Origin: Manis javanica
Lineage: Eukaryota > Chordata > Mammalia > Pholidota > Manidae
NCBI RefSeq assembly: GCF_040802235.1
Contig: NC_133167.1
Location: 17,228,501-17,292,500 of the forward strand
Direction: 5' to 3'
Length of the DNA: 64,000 nt
Each line of letters starts with the position of its first letter. Within the stretch, counting starts at the first letter, position 1. Positions 1-13,075 of this stretch are shown piece after piece. The translations under genes were made by a program, and so were the position numbers. The notes beneath the pieces are model-generated. The model had not been told where the DNA came from, did no database searches, and worked only from the letters and a program-made list of their open reading frames with translations.

Positions 1-1048
1 ATTCAAAGATGGAAATTTTAGGTGTCAATCCTTCTATTCTCTGATCAACTACTCTCCAAATGATGTTTTTCAAAGTGTTACCTGCTGACCATGAATATAA
101 AAATTCCTGGTGATTCATGGGTCCCTCTCAATCCAATCCACTGATTCGGAATTTCAGGAGATGGGGTATTTACTTCAAGCTCCCCATGCTACTCGCTGCA
201 CAGTGACATATGAGAAGTGCTGGCCAAAATATAAGTTAGACATTAAAAGCTTTCTGACTTAAAGGCGTAAGGGATGTTAAAATAGGCTCTCAGACCAGAA
301 AAGTTTGAATGGACTACTAGCTGGAGGCAAGAATGTAGCCCAGACCTGTGTTCCCAACTATCAGTTTGAACAGTGACCAGGCAATTGTTTACTTCCTTGC
401 ACAAGTTCCTCTCTAAGTGTCTCCTCTGAGATCAGTCAGAATTCAACTGTGTTCTTATTCAATCTTCCATTCCTTGTCCCTCACTCCTCAAGAGCCCAGA
501 GGAGAAAACCCACATAATTTACTAGTCTGTAGGACAAACAAGGTTGGGAAATACTAGCTGATGTGCAAGCCTCTTCAAGAAGAAATACTTCTACTGGTGG
601 TTCCCTGAAATAGACCACATTGCTTAATGCCTCTGGGCCTTTACATACATTGTTTTTTCTGCCTGGAATGTCTTCCCTAATTTCCTATCTTATTGACCTG
701 GCAAACTTCTAGGCATTCTTCAAATGCTAGCAGAGATGATTTCCTTTATGATCCTCCAAGTAGCATTAATCATATCTTCTTCAGTGGTGCTTCTGCATTT
801 TATACAAGTTCTAATATACTTTTCACCCAGTTGCCCTTGAGCACTTTTTGTCTCTCCTATTAGACTATTCTCTAGGCCCTTCAGGACTGGGACTTTCTCT
901 TACTCATGTGGGATACGGCACATAGTCGGCATTCAACAAATGTTTGTTGTACTACTTTGCTCTAATCCTATACAGTTAAGAAAGGGGAAAGGAGGAACAC
1001 AGGGAAAGACAGCAGAGACAGAACTCTGGAAGTGTGGAGCCTGATTAC
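1..1048. other. STK36 intron with L2 relic
   Basis: No coding exon is recognisable here on either strand; the next STK36 exon must lie left of the window. Positions about 590-955 resemble the 3' part of an L2 LINE in plus orientation (phrases 'gcctggaatgtcttccct' and 'cattcaacaaatgtttgtt'). Confidence 0.6.
590..955 (+). repeat. L2 LINE 3' fragment
   Basis: The stretch has the L2 hallmarks 'ctgcctggaatgtcttccc' and a closing 'gggactttctcttactcatg' then 'ggcattcaacaaatgtttg'. It is diverged and inactive. Confidence 0.7.
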
Positions 1049-3314
1049 CATAAGGCTGTCCCTCCGAAAAGCCTGCTCAGAGTCATCTTGTTGGGCCAAC
1101 AGTTTCCCCAACAGGTCCAGAAAGAGGTTGGCAGCCTCCTGAAACACCTGTAGGCTGGGAAAACATGAGCCATGATCTCTTGTCATCTCTCTACTACAAG
1201 ACCAGATGTGGTGAATGGGTCAGTTCTGGGTAGGGAGGAAAATCTGCAAAGGAACACCAGAACATTCCATCCCATCTTCCCCACTAAACATGCTGTCTTC
1301 TATATACACCCTCCAAGCCCCTTCCTTGCCATCTTTTCTAGGTTATTCACATCTTGACCCTTTCATTTAGTGTACGGTGATTGCTGACCCTAAAATCTGG
1401 AAGTCTTGGGGCAAACTTTGAGATGTCTCACAGTCGTTAAGAGAACTAGCTGGACTGTAAGGGGTCAGTCAGCTGATCCCTAAACCTGTCATAAATCTCC
1501 ACTTCTCCTTACTTAACCTCCTCTTAATGGGCTGAGGAAGAATGAAGGTAGAAAAAGAAGCCAAACTGGCCAACGGAACAAAACGGTCCTTTATCCCACC
1601 TGTCACCTGTCTGGCTCCTCTCCAGATTGAAGGTGCAAGCAAAGTAGGCCTGAATCACAGCCATCAGGTCCCGTAAGAAAGTTCCATACCAACATTGCTG
1701 CCAAGAAAGAGGACAGTGATTAAGGGCAATGCAGGGGACGGGACAAAGAATAGAAAAAGCAGTAAGAAAAGGCATCAGATATCAGCTTACCAAACAGAAA
1801 AGGGCAGGGGGAAAAGAACATTTGGACAGAGAGAGTAGAGCTAGAAGTACAAAGTGGCAGCCAATGGGCTATAAATAGCCTGAAATGTGTCTTATTTGGC
1901 CTGAACAGCATTTTGAAATTTAGGAGGTTCTGTTTCTCAAAATAGCTCAAATTCTTTTCTAAATTCCTTGAAAACACTTAAGATTAATTCTCATCAGCAG
2001 AGTGCAACTTCCAGCTGCCTGCACTGAGGCCCGGGTAAACACTTCTGTATTCTGTCCTCTCAGCTCAGCTGCAGCAGGACATGGCATGGGGAATTAGCGG
2101 TTTGGCCCCAAACATACTGAGCCTGAAATCCTAGCTCTTCCACTTAAGAGTATGACCAATTAAAAGTCAGTGCCTCATTACGATTAGCATGTATAGTGCG
2201 TGGGGGGCACAGGGAGGGCTGTGCAACACAGAGAAGTCAAGTAGTGATTTTACAGCATCTTACTACGCAGATGGACAGTGACTGTAAAGGGGTATGTGGG
2301 GGGGACTTGGTGAAGGGGGGAGCCTAGTAAACATAATGTTCTTCATGTAATTGTAGATTAATGATACCAAAAAAAAAAAAAGCCAGTGCCTCCATGTGAA
2401 TTAGCTAACCTCTGAATTTCAGTACCCTGCTCTACAAAATCAGGTCAACAAAGCCTACCTAGGATTTAACATTTCAAAACACAGTGCTCTAACTATTGAG
2501 AAATTGCACAGAAAGTCTAGATTTCCAGCTTCTCTTAGAAAACTGCAAGATGGGCAACACTGAGCCCATATTCCTACACGGCAACAGTGAAAGAGAGCTG
2601 AGGAGACAGTGTCCACTTGAACTGGGCATGAGATCTCCAGTTTATGCCACTAACTGTATAGTCACACTTAGAAAACTTTACTGCCTGGCCTCAGAAGGTG
2701 TTGTAGACTTTGTAATGTATAGTCTACTAAGTAGAGAGGAAGAAAGAAAATACAAAGCAGTTGAGCCAAACGGAGACGGCAATTTGAAGAAGAGCACTCT
2801 AAAAAGAAATCCCCTTACGTCTTTAGAGGCTGCTGGCATAGTGCTTACCTGCTGGATACTGTTGCTCTCCTGGCTGTGTCTGAGTAGGCTGAGCAGCAGC
2901 CCAGGGAGCCCTGCTTCATGGCAGAAGGAATACAAGGCAACAGAGTCACTGCAGCTGGATAGAAGACTACTCAGGATCCGGAGGGCAGGAAGGATGCGGG
3001 AAGCACCCTCCAGCACACCTTTCAGGATCTGGGTTTCAAGAGGGAAAGAGATGGCAACATTATCACAGGTAAAAGGAGAATCGGATTGGCAAAGAGGACC
3101 AAATGTTCTCCTTCCTTTCTTTGTGAGTCTAAAGCCCAGAGGAGGTGAACAGAAGAATAGAAATAGAGTTACCAGAGAAGAGGAATATAGGTGGTCAGGG
3201 CACCTGACTTATAAGAGCCATGACCAAGGGGGAGGTGACCTCCCCTCAGGATGTGTCAGACCCAGTGCCATTGCTGTCTGCTCCCCACCTTCTCCAGCCC
3301 TTCACCTTATAAAC

Positions 3315-3359
<45 letters not shown>

Positions 3360-6300
3360 CTGAAAATTAAAAACAATGGACACACAACATTATTCAGCTC
3401 CAGACAGACAAAACAATATTATTCTACTCTAGATCAGGGGTTGGCAAACTATGACCTTCAGGCCCAATACAGCCTACCACTTTCTTCTATACAATCTGCA
3501 AGTTAAGGACAATATTATATTTCTAAGTGGTTGTTCTTTAAAAGGTTATTCATAACAATTACATCAAGTGGTTTACAATATGCCATTCACTGTTTTAAAT
3601 CTTTTCACTTAAATGCTCATTTAATCTTTACAATAACCCTGTAAAGTAATACTCATTTTGAGGAAGATGAGACTGAAGTGTCTATATAGGTTACGTAAGT
3701 AGTCAATAATTACATAACTGAAGTTCAGCTGGAATTCCATCTCAGGAAGTCTTACACTGAAGGCAGAGCTTTTAACTTGCTTCCCTACTGAAAAGTTATC
3801 CAGCACTAGGTGGACAATGTGTAAAGCAAAAAAAAGGTGCAAGGTGCCAAAGCAATTCAGTGGGGAAAAGACAGTCTTTTTAACAAATGGTGCTGAGACA
3901 ATTGTATATGCACATACAAGAAGACAAACTTAGATCCTTACCTCATGTTATACACAAAAATTAACTCAAATGGGTCAAAGATCTAAATGTCAGAGCTAAA
4001 ACTAGAAAACTCTTAGAAAAACTAAGAGAAAAATCTTCAAGAGTTTGGAGAAGATTTCTTAGATACAAAACCAAAAGCATAATCTGCAAAGGGAAAATTG
4101 GTAACTGGACCTCATCAAAATTTGAAACCTCTGTGCTTCAAAAGACACTCTTGTGAGAACAAAAAGACAAATCATAAACTGGGAAAAAATATTTACAAAT
4201 TATATATCTGATAAAGATCTTGTATCCAGAATACACAAAGAACTCTACAACTCAATAATAAGAGAGACAACCTAATTTAAAAATGAGCAAAAGAACTGAA
4301 TAGACATTTCACCAAAGAAGATACACAAATGACTAATAAGCACAAGAAAAGATGCTTGGCTGGACATTAGTCACTAACAAAATGCAAATTAAAATGACAA
4401 TGAGAAACTATTTCACACTTACTAGATTAGTTATAATCAAAAAGAAACAGAAATACATGTTGGCAAGAATGTAGAGAAATGGGGACCATTTCTGGTGGGA
4501 ATGTAAAATGGTGCAGCCACTGAAAAATTACTCATCAGTTTCTTAAAATGTTAAACATAAATTTATCATACAACCCAGCAATTCCACTCCTAGGTATCCA
4601 CCCAAGAGAAAAGAAAACATATGTCCACACAAAGACTTCCAAATCAATGTTCAGTGCAGCATTATTCATAATAGCCCAAAAGTAAAAATAACCCACATGT
4701 CCATCAATTGTTGAATGGATAAACAAAATGTGATACATCCATACAATAGAATACTAATCACCAATAAAAATGAATGAAGTATCGATACATGCCACAACAT
4801 GCATGAACCTCAAACACATTATGCGAAGTGAAGGAGCCAGACATAACATTGTACACTGTATGATTCCATTTGTATGAAATGTCCAGAAAAGGCAAATCTA
4901 TGAGAGAAAATAGAGGTTGCTGGCAAACAGGGATGGGAATGGTAACTAACTGTAAATGGGTATGAGGAATCTTACAGGTGATAAAAATGTTCTAAAATTG
5001 GATTATAGTGATGGTTTCACACCTTGGTTAATTTATTACAAATTATTCTTAAAAACTTCAAAGAAAAGAGAGAGAAAGAGATGCAGGCGACATATTTCAG
5101 TGAGTTCCCAGGAGGGAAATTTCCGAGAAGCATGGAAAGGCTTTATAGGAGAGAACACTTAACTATGAATGCCAACTAAGCAAAATGTTATCCCCTAAAA
5201 AACAATCTCATTCTCTCATTAGCATATCTGTATTAGAAACTATTGTACATTTGTTACATCTACTTTTTAAATTTCATCACTAAAAATTTTGTTGGAAATA
5301 TGTTTTCTCTCATTATGGAAGTACTTCTATAATATCCTCCATTTTTTATCACAGCCCTCAATGTCTAAAATATTTACCATCAGAAAGTCTGCCAATCCCT
5401 GCTATAGATGGGTACTTTTCCATTCAGGAAGAAAAACCCAAGGCCTGTTCTTTCTGTGTTACTAAAAGTTAACAAATCCCCTTGAATTGAGTAGATGGAC
5501 TGAAAGAGAATCGGAAAGGGACACACTTTCTCTTTCTCCTCATGTCAGTCAGCATTATTTTGAAGCCTCCTGTGAAAATAATCTCAAATCCCACCCACAG
5601 TATCCTTCTGCCCATTACCTGCCCTCCAGCCTCATGCAACTGACTCTGGATGCGTTGGCAGAAGTCAGGGTTGCACAGCAGTGTGAGAGGGGCCTTCAGT
5701 TGGATGGGCACAGGTTCGGTGATCTCTAGCAGGTGTTGCCATTCATTGACACTGTCTGGCTCCTGAGGCAGAAGGAAGTGAAAGAGGTCAGGAGGAATGG
5801 GTAAGGTTCAAGGGTAGTAGCTTCTAACCTGAGGAATCATGGAATCATTGCAAGAAACCAGTAACTCCTTTGGCACAGGTGTATTTTTTTCAGCCTCCAG
5901 TTTAAAAAGGTACAGCTGGCGGTACACAAGAGGTCTTGGAAAATCTCTTGGAGAACACTAGCATATGTGTATAAGGAGATACTTAGGAGGACGTCCATTG
6001 CAGCATGGTTTATAATAAAAAAATCATAAAGCAAATCAGTAATGGAATAACAAATCATGGCATATCCTTATTAAGAAATACCATTGTTATTAAAAAGACT
6101 TTAGTACTGAAGATGCATCATTTATGTAGCATTTCTACCAAAATGCACAACTTGAATCTAATCATGAGGAAATATCAATCTGAGGAACATTCTACAAAAT
6201 AACTGTCCCATGCACTTCAAAACTGCCAATCATAAAGATAAAAAAAAAGATTAGGAACGGTTTCAGTCTCCAAAAGAAACTAAGGAAGTATAACAACTAA

Positions 6301-9300
6301 ATGCAATGTACAACAACACTGGATCAGATTGTGGACAAGGAAAAAAAAAGGGCTTTTTTTGCTGTAAAGAACATTACCGGAGCAACTGGCAAACAGGGAT
6401 TGTAGCTTAAGTAACAGAACTACATCAATTATGTCAATGTTAAATTTCTGACTTCTGTAATTGTACTACGGTCGTGCCAGTGAACAATCTTGTTCTGAGT
6501 AAATATGCACTAAAGCAAATACCTAGGGACAAAGGAGCATGTCTGCATCTTACCCCAAAATGATTCAGAAAAATTGCACATATATATAATTATATAATCC
6601 TATAAATGGAATCCTAAAGTAAATTAATAGAATCCTAAAGCAAATGTGGCAAAATTTTAGTAATTGGTGGATCTGGATGAAAGGGTATACGAAATTTTTG
6701 GTGGTATTCTTATTATTTTCTTTAAGTTTGAAATTCTTTCAAAATAGTAAGTTAAAACTCTGATAAAACAGAAGAGAACTACATGTTCAGATGTAGAAAG
6801 ATCTCTACAATAGGTCACATGGTAAGAGGCACGGTACAAAATAATACACATGATACGACCTCAGTTATGTAAAAACAGCCAAACTATGCATTTCTATATA
6901 AGCATATACATGCATGTAAAAGTACAGAAAGTTTGGAAGGAGACAGACTAAACTCATATAACAGTAGACTCCTCTGGGACTGAGGTAAGCTTAAGGGGGG
7001 ATTTCATTTTTACCTATGTGTTCCAGTTTTTTATAATTATATGTTCAGATACTATTCAATTAAAAGCTATAAATTGATAAGAAGGCAATTTTTAACACAA
7101 GGAGAGCCCATACTTAGATGGTTGGGAGACGATGTTCTAGGAAAACATCTACACAGATCCGAGATCCCATGGCAGGGGCAAGGCCAGGAGAAGCCCCTAG
7201 GGCTCACCTCATTTTCTAGGTCCACTGCATCAGTGCTCTGCTGGCCCACCACCTCTGGCCTCGGCTCTGGGAAGGCTTGCTCACAATCCCGGATGATCTG
7301 GTTTTCCCTGCCAGAGGAAGTGGGGAGTAGGAGTTCTAGACCTGTGAGGCTTGGGATTCATTACCTTGTCCCTCCCTCAAGGCCCAGGACAGGAATGAAG
7401 AACAAGAACATACAGGATTGGATAGAGGAGACCTTCTTGGATATGGCCAGGACAGGATATGTAGACTGCTACCCACATATCCTTTACTACTCTCTCACTT
7501 GGTTCCTATTCTCAAGACTACCTTGGGAATTTTCACCTGTTGGTCTCAACTCAAATAATCTTCCCTTTTTTGTGGAGATGATTCTTTCCTTTCAGTTAAT
7601 TTATGACTGAGGCATGCATAGAAAAAAGAAAGTTCCCATAATTCCTGATGAATCAGGAAAGCATCTGGAATTAGAATTCAAGAACCTAGGACTAAGACTC
7701 CCAGGGCTCTGTCCATACGCAGGCACAGGATAGTGAGAAAGACTGTGTTGTATTCACTTTGGTGAGAGCCAAAGATCTGCAAGATACCTAAACCTATAAA
7801 TCCCCAGCTATACCCTCCTCACCGAGGTGCAGGGAGGGCCTCTCCAGCTCCCCACTCAGCCCAGCTGCTCTTCACTTCTGCTACCAAGATCCCAGCCGAG
7901 AGGCCTGGTTCCTGAGGATTGGCCCTCACTTTGGGCAGAGGGGCTGTGCCAGAAGCCACCTTGCTGGTGCTCTCCTCTTGTTCAAGGGCAGGTCCTGTGT
8001 TCTGGTGTTTCTGTGGGAAGTGAGCAGAAGACACTGCATCAAAACTATCTGGTTGCCAGTGGCAGTACAAATCCTATTTGTGGCTCTTTCCCAACACTAG
8101 GAAGTCACCCTCATCCTTCAATTCCCCCAGCCACTAGCCTGGTCATATCACATATTCCCCTTGGCCCCACACACCTTCTTCTTGGCCTCCTCAGCCATGC
8201 GCTTACAGGCTTCATGCAAGATGCGAGATCGACTGCCCTTGGGGGCCAGCTGATGCACCTGCTGGTCTTTTAGGACCTGAAGTTCTGGAGGTAGGCGACT
8301 GGTGAATGGGGTGCCCAAATCTGGGCCTGCTGGTTCAGAAATTACTACAGGGACAGAAGGGGGGAAGACATGATCATACTTGAGCTGAATCACCACTTCC
8401 ACCTGGCCAGAGACAACTGCAGTATCTCCAGGGTTCTGCAGGAGACCATTTTGACAAAATGACAAAGTGGGGCAGGCGGTTGCAGGGGAAATGGCAAAGG
8501 TTAGGCAAAGAGCCAGAAAGAAAGTTCAAACTGGGGGGTAAAGAAGGTATGTTGGGTCTGGATAGTGGGGCAGAGAGTAGATGGGGGAGAGCACTAGGGA
8601 AGTGCAAAAGCCCTCATGACTCACTGGTAACATGACCAGCAATGAAGGGGTGATGTAAGAGGTCTGGCCAGGACAGACGCTGCCGGGGGTCCTTGGTGAG
8701 CAGCCCCTGCAAGAAGTTCTGTGGACAGAAAAAACAACCTTACTTTTTACCGGCTCTCCCTCACTCCTCAGCCAAACTGGCAAACCTGAGTCCATTCTTA
8801 CAGCACACCCTCTCTCACCCTATCTTTAGGCCTGTCCCTGGTTTCAGGGACACTCTTCACTCCTCACCTCCTGGGGAGCCCCAATTCCTGTCCATGGACA
8901 TTTTGGAACCCCAGAAGTAAAAACAGAAATCTCAGTGTTACCAGCTCTGTGAACAAGTGAGAAGAAACTAGAAGAAAGAGAAAGAGGTCACCTTCACAAT
9001 CATCTTCAGAAAGCAAATATTCAAAAGAGTCCCAAGCTGTTCACTCTGCCCTCTCCTTGACTGCACTTTGTTTGCAGCTGGATGGGAACAGATGCATTTG
9101 TGGTTAAAAGCACACTCACACACAAAAGTCACTGTGTAAAGATGTGTTTGGGACCACTCAAAAACAGAGATCTTCCTGCCAGTCTTCATATGGTGGAGGG
9201 GTAGGGAGACTGTGTCTGAAAAGGGAGCATCTGTTATGAGGTATCTTTGGGAAAATCCTCAACTGGGCCTGGAACAAGAAGAGAAGGTACTAGCAGATTA

Positions 9301-12300
9301 TGACCACTATTCATAAAAGGTGACTGGCACACATGGCTCTTACTGAAGATACCTGTATATTTCCCCTATTGGAAAAGGAATATCCTACCCTATGGGGGAA
9401 TGTATATCACCCAGTTAAGTTTCCTATGTTTAGATTCTTTTGATAATTATTTGGGCCTCCCCAAACTAAACAGATTAGGGAGAAACTTTTCCCTTTCCAC
9501 CTTAGATAAAGCAAAGGAAAGTTATAATGAGGGTTCACTCTGGGAGAAGGTAGCATTTAAATTCCATTGAAGGCCCAAATCATGCCCTAGATTAAGGGAA
9601 AAAAAGGGTGAACTCTTTTTCCTTCCTCCCTTTCCACCCTGCTGAGACTTAACTGCAAGGAGCAGGCACCGCCTCTATCCTCTGTCCCTAATCACTGAGC
9701 TAGCCCACCAGCTCTGGCTATCTGGACATGTGAAGATTCCTTCTTTCAGGAAAAGAATTGAAAGCTGTGTGGGTAAATGAAGGTATCAGGCAATCAATTC
9801 ATCTGATAGGATATAGGTAGAACAGAAAGTATGTAAAAGAACCAGTATCTGTCGCTGATGTCTTGAAATTACCTTTCCAGTGTGACATAGGATAGCTTAA
9901 GGGGAAGCTGCTATATCCAAATTGGGCAGACCTTAGAACAGCCTCCCAGAATAAGGCCCTATAGTAGAAAAGCAAGGCAGCTTGACCCAGGTCCTGCATT
10001 AATTCAGTAACTGCAAAGTCCTCCTACAAATCTGGAAAAGGATTTTGGAAATGGGAACAGTGGCAGAGATAGGTTTCTGATGCAAAAGTATTCTCCCTTT
10101 CCATATTCATTACCTTGAAGCAAGGACTAATGGTGGCAGGCCAGCGCACAGGGTCCTTGAGAATAAGGCTGACCAGCTGAAAGATGTTGGTGGTGTAGAA
10201 GGGAGGCGTGCCTACAGCCAGTTCATACAGTATGCAGCCGACAGACCAGAGGTCTGCAGTGTGGTCATATGGTCGCTCTTCCACCAGCTCTGGAGACATA
10301 TAGAGTGGTGTGCCTTTGATAGATGTCAGCACCATTGTGTTGGTGCTCATGGCCCGGGCAAATCTGCAAAAGATGATGGAATGGAAATGGGAAGAGGGAA
10401 GATATCAATAAAAACTAAACCTGGTTACTACTACCCATCATGTGTGAGAGATCCAACCTGAGCAGAGAGAGCACCTTACAAAAGACCAAGCAGAAAGCCC
10501 AGTCTCCAGCTCATGTTCTAAAATGAGGCCCAAGTAAGTCAAGCATATGGTCTTATGTTCTAAAATGAGACCAAGTAAGTCAAGACTTATGGTCTAAGTC
10601 TTTCTGCAGAAATGGAAGCAGAGATGGAAGGTCAGGTTCCTCACCCAAAGTCACAGAGCTTGATGCCACCACCCTTGGCAAGAAGGATGTTCTGTGGCTT
10701 CATGTCACGGTGGAGGATGCGGTGGGAATGCAGATAGTACAAAGCAGACACCAACTGAGCAGCAATGGCCTGAACCTAGATGTCCAATAGTTAGGTGGGA
10801 GGAAGAAAGGAAAGGTCAGAGGAAGGAGCCTGCTGATGAGCCCAAAGACTCCTCCATACCACTGCTGACATGATCTTGTCCTTCTTCCCTTTCTCCCAGA
10901 GTGTTACATGACACCTTACTTAGTTCTTGCTCTCCTATTCATTCGTTCTTTGTGTTTGTCTGCCCATTCAAGGAAGATGTGTTGAGTCTCGCTTACCAGC
11001 TGCATGACTGTGGGCAAATTATCTTGTGCCTCTCAGATTCATCATATTAAGGTAACAATGATGATGCCACCCACCTCATAGGGTTATTGTGGGGATTAAT
11101 CCATGTAAAGTTATGGAATTCTCAGAACAGTGCCTCACAGTTAGCAAGCCTTCAATATATTACTTATTATTAAAGAAGACAAAAAAACAACCCTCAAGAG
11201 AAGTTATCAAACAAACAAGCCAGACAAAACAAATAAGATGATGACTTACAAATGTTCAGAAGGAAATAGAATGCTGCAATAGGAAGTCCTGAGGGGGGCC
11301 TACTTGCTAGACAGAGTTCAGAGAAATCCCTACAATGGGTGTGGATAAAGAATGTGTTCAAGCAAATCCCATTGTTAACCACTATGCCTTGGAGATGAGC
11401 CCTGCCTTAACCAAAAACCTTCTCCCTTCCTGCCCTCTCCAGTACCACTACACTGGTCCTTCTTCCCCAGAGGTACCTAACAGCGACAACAACCACATTA
11501 CTAATAGCTATATTGAATTCCATGTGTCAGCACTCTTTTCAACACTTTATATGCATTAACTTATTTTCCACAATAGCCTCATGAGGTAGACAGAACTATT
11601 ATTTCTATCTTAAAATGAGGAAACTGAGCACAGAGAGGATCCCTGTCCATGAGGATCCAGCTAGAAAGTGGCAGAGCCAACCTTTGCACATACTGAGAGA
11701 TTCTGGCTCCAGTGTTCACATACTTTACAGTCCCACCACATTGCCTCTATATATACCCAGCTGCTTGTATTTTTCTCAGGAGTCTTCAAAACAGAAACTC
11801 TCAGTGCCTTTAGCTTTCCTTACCAGTCCTTAACCTGAAGAGAGGTCAGGGGCAGGGAGAAGTTTGAGCCAGGAAACCTACCTGGTCTTCAGGAAGCTTT
11901 CCATCATCTTCCAGAATCTGAAAGAGCTCTCCCTCAGCATAGTCTGTCACCACAACCACCTGCAGGGAGAAGGCAATGGTACTAATAGCTCCAGATATAT
12001 GCATTCTAACGTTCGGAAATTCCTGGGGCCCTCCTTCTCAGGGAGAGTTGACCCAAAACCAAAGTGCACCTCTTTGTCAGTTTCAAAGCTGTCAAGCATA
12101 TGCACAATGTTGGGATGCCGCAGACCCCTCATAATTTCAATCTCTCGTTGCAGATTCCTCAGCTCCTTCTCTGAGCGTCCCAGTTTTGGAATGAACTTCA
12201 GGGCCACCACCTGTCAGTGGTAAGGTTAAGAGTCAAGGCCCAACCACACTATTGAAACATTAGCCTCAGAGCTCCACAGCTCAGGCTTTAGATTGTTTGA

Positions 12301-12994
12301 GCAATTCTCAGTATACCTGCTAGTTTCCCACATCACTTCCCCATGGTATACACTGACCTTACCCCGGCTTCCCCTACCCCTCATCCTAGGAGGAAACAGC
12401 CTCTGCTAGATAGATATCTTTGGTGGATTCTGGGAGAGATATTTTGACCTGGGTAAAGAACTCAAGATTTAAGGGAATTGGGGAGAAGGGAAGGAAAAAA
12501 AAAATGAAAACAGAAAAATACAGTTCAAGTGGTTTATCTCTTCCTGCATGGTATGATAGAAATTAATAACAATAATAATGATTTATTTATTGTTTACTAG
12601 GTGCCAGGCACTATGTGATTCAGTGTGATATCACATTCAATCTTCAAACCCTATCAATCAGTTATCTTTATTATACAGATGAGGAAACCGAGAGAGAGAG
12701 AGAGAGGTCAAGTAATTTGTCCATAATTCTAAGGTTAGACAGTAGAGCTAGGTTTGAATCCAAGTAATCCAAGAACAGAGCTCATACTCTATAAGAAGTA
12801 TATATGAAGGAGTCATTGTTTTAGGATTACAGGTTGGTATTCTGGCCCTGTTTTCCAACGGACTTAGGGGTACAGAATCCCACCCAAGAGATAATCTCTT
12901 TGTTCACCACCTGAGCACTGTATTTTCTTCGACCCTTGTATACCCTCCCAAAGGAGCCTTCTCCAATCATCTCCAACACGTGGTACTTTTCCAT
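1049..12994 (-). CDS. STK36: Serine/threonine kinase 36 (Fused homologue), N-terminal part, partial at left window edge
   Basis: Thirteen coding exons on the minus strand: 12994-12911, 12210-12070, 11959-11882, 10775-10645, 10363-10114, 8718-8625, 8344-8175, 8010-7823, 7307-7208, 5762-5619, 3028-2849, 1697-1600 and 1154-1049. Phases join without a break to give 588 codons; human STK36 has about 1,315, so the C-terminal half lies off the window. The kinase domain (about residues 1-260) shows the glycine loop [15 protein letters not shown] with Lys33, HRDMKPQN with catalytic Asp125, DFG at 143-145 and SPE in place of APE, so it looks active. The remainder is the Fused-type regulatory and helical-repeat region. 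The family acts in Hedgehog signalling (GLI/SUFU) and, in mammals, in central-pair assembly of motile cilia. The start codon is the one beginning [13 protein letters not shown] and has G at -3 and +4. RNF25 shares its promoter region. Identity is very secure; exon edges are inferred from GT/AG sites and the remembered human protein. Confidence 0.97.
2177..2380 (+). mobile_element. 5'-truncated L1 3' end with target-site duplication
   Basis: About 200 bases of the L1 3' UTR type that recurs at 52.2 kb, ending in a poly-A run. It is flanked by a 15-base duplication at 2162-2176 and 2378-2392 that differs at one base (aaaagYcagtgcctc). It lies in the STK36 intron upstream of the exon at 1697. 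Confidence 0.85.
3318..3357 (+). repeat. (CA)n microsatellite
   Basis: About 20 uninterrupted CA units in an STK36 intron. Confidence 0.95.
3560..3790 (-). repeat. MIR SINE inside the hAT element
   Basis: Reverse-MIR phrases are visible: 'catttaatctttacaataaccctgt', then a 'gatgagactgaag' block and 'cataactgaagttcagctgg'. Confidence 0.6.
3858..5045 (+). repeat. Old L1 ORF2 3' fragment and 3' UTR
   Basis: Degenerate L1 ORF2 C-terminal sequence runs in plus orientation (the 'cccagcaattccactcctag' and 'acccacatgtccatcaattg' type blocks), followed by an L1M-type 3' UTR with 'gataaaaatgttctaaaattg'. Many frameshifts and stops are present. Confidence 0.75.
5940..7060 (+). repeat. Old L1M-type 3' fragments
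   Basis: Two diverged stretches, about 5940-6770 and 6780-7060, show late-L1 landmarks ('tccattgcagcatggttta', 'agtttgaaattctttcaaaa', 'tgttccagttttttataatt'). They fill the STK36 intron between exons at 7208 and 5762. Confidence 0.55.
8719..10113. other. STK36 intron, no further gene seen
   Basis: This 1.4-kb intron between the exons at 8718 and 10114 holds no recognisable exon, RNA gene or well-preserved repeat. Confidence 0.5.
10513..10595 (+). repeat. Tandem duplication of about 42 bases
   Basis: Two near-identical copies (10513-10554 and 10555-10595), each starting atgttctaaaatgag and containing ccaagtaagtcaag, sit in an STK36 intron about 50 bases from an exon. Confidence 0.85.
10985..11165 (+). 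repeat. MIR SINE
   Basis: Forward-MIR blocks 'gcatgactgtgggcaaatta', 'cctcatagggttattgtggg' and 'cagaacagtgcctcacagtt' are visible in an STK36 intron. Confidence 0.75.
11490..11750 (-). repeat. MIR SINE
   Basis: Reverse-MIR blocks 'cacaatagcctcatgaggta', 'aaaatgaggaaactgagcac' and 'agctagaaagtggcagagcc' are visible between STK36 exons. Confidence 0.75.
12570..12790 (-). repeat. MIR SINE with internal (AG)n stretch
   Basis: Reverse-MIR text ('gtttactaggtgccaggcac', 'cagatgaggaaaccgagaga', 'gtagagctaggtttgaatcc') carries a short AG expansion where the consensus reads gaggctcagagagg. Confidence 0.75.
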
Positions 12995-13075
12995 GACAGA
13001 GGTTTCAGGAACCCTCAGAACTAAGAAGGTACAGGTGGTGGTGAAGGGCTACAGCTCCAGCGACAGTTCCACACA

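Larger units (their letters stand above)
3435..5401 (+). mobile_element. hAT-Charlie-like DNA transposon split by later insertions
   Basis: The left end starts caggggttggcaaact and the right end finishes agtctgccaatccctg, which are inverted. The flanks CTCTAGAT (3427-3434) and CTATAGAT (5402-5409) form an 8-base target duplication with one mismatch. Inside sit a reverse MIR (about 3560-3790) and an old L1 fragment (about 3858-5045). Confidence 0.75.

Noticed and set aside
1600-1617. GTGACA at 1616 as the STK36 exon donor
   Set aside because: It shifts frame into the next exon; the GTGGGA donor after 1600 restores the conserved sequence QTGDSLQVFQ.
2496-3506. Long plus-strand open frame of 336 codons
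   Set aside because: It is antisense to STK36 exon 2849-3028, runs through the (CA)n repeat into a hAT element, and shows no protein family features. Chance open frame.
7041-7610. Plus-strand open frame of 189 codons
   Set aside because: Antisense to STK36 exon 7208-7307 with L1-derived ends; no recognisable product.
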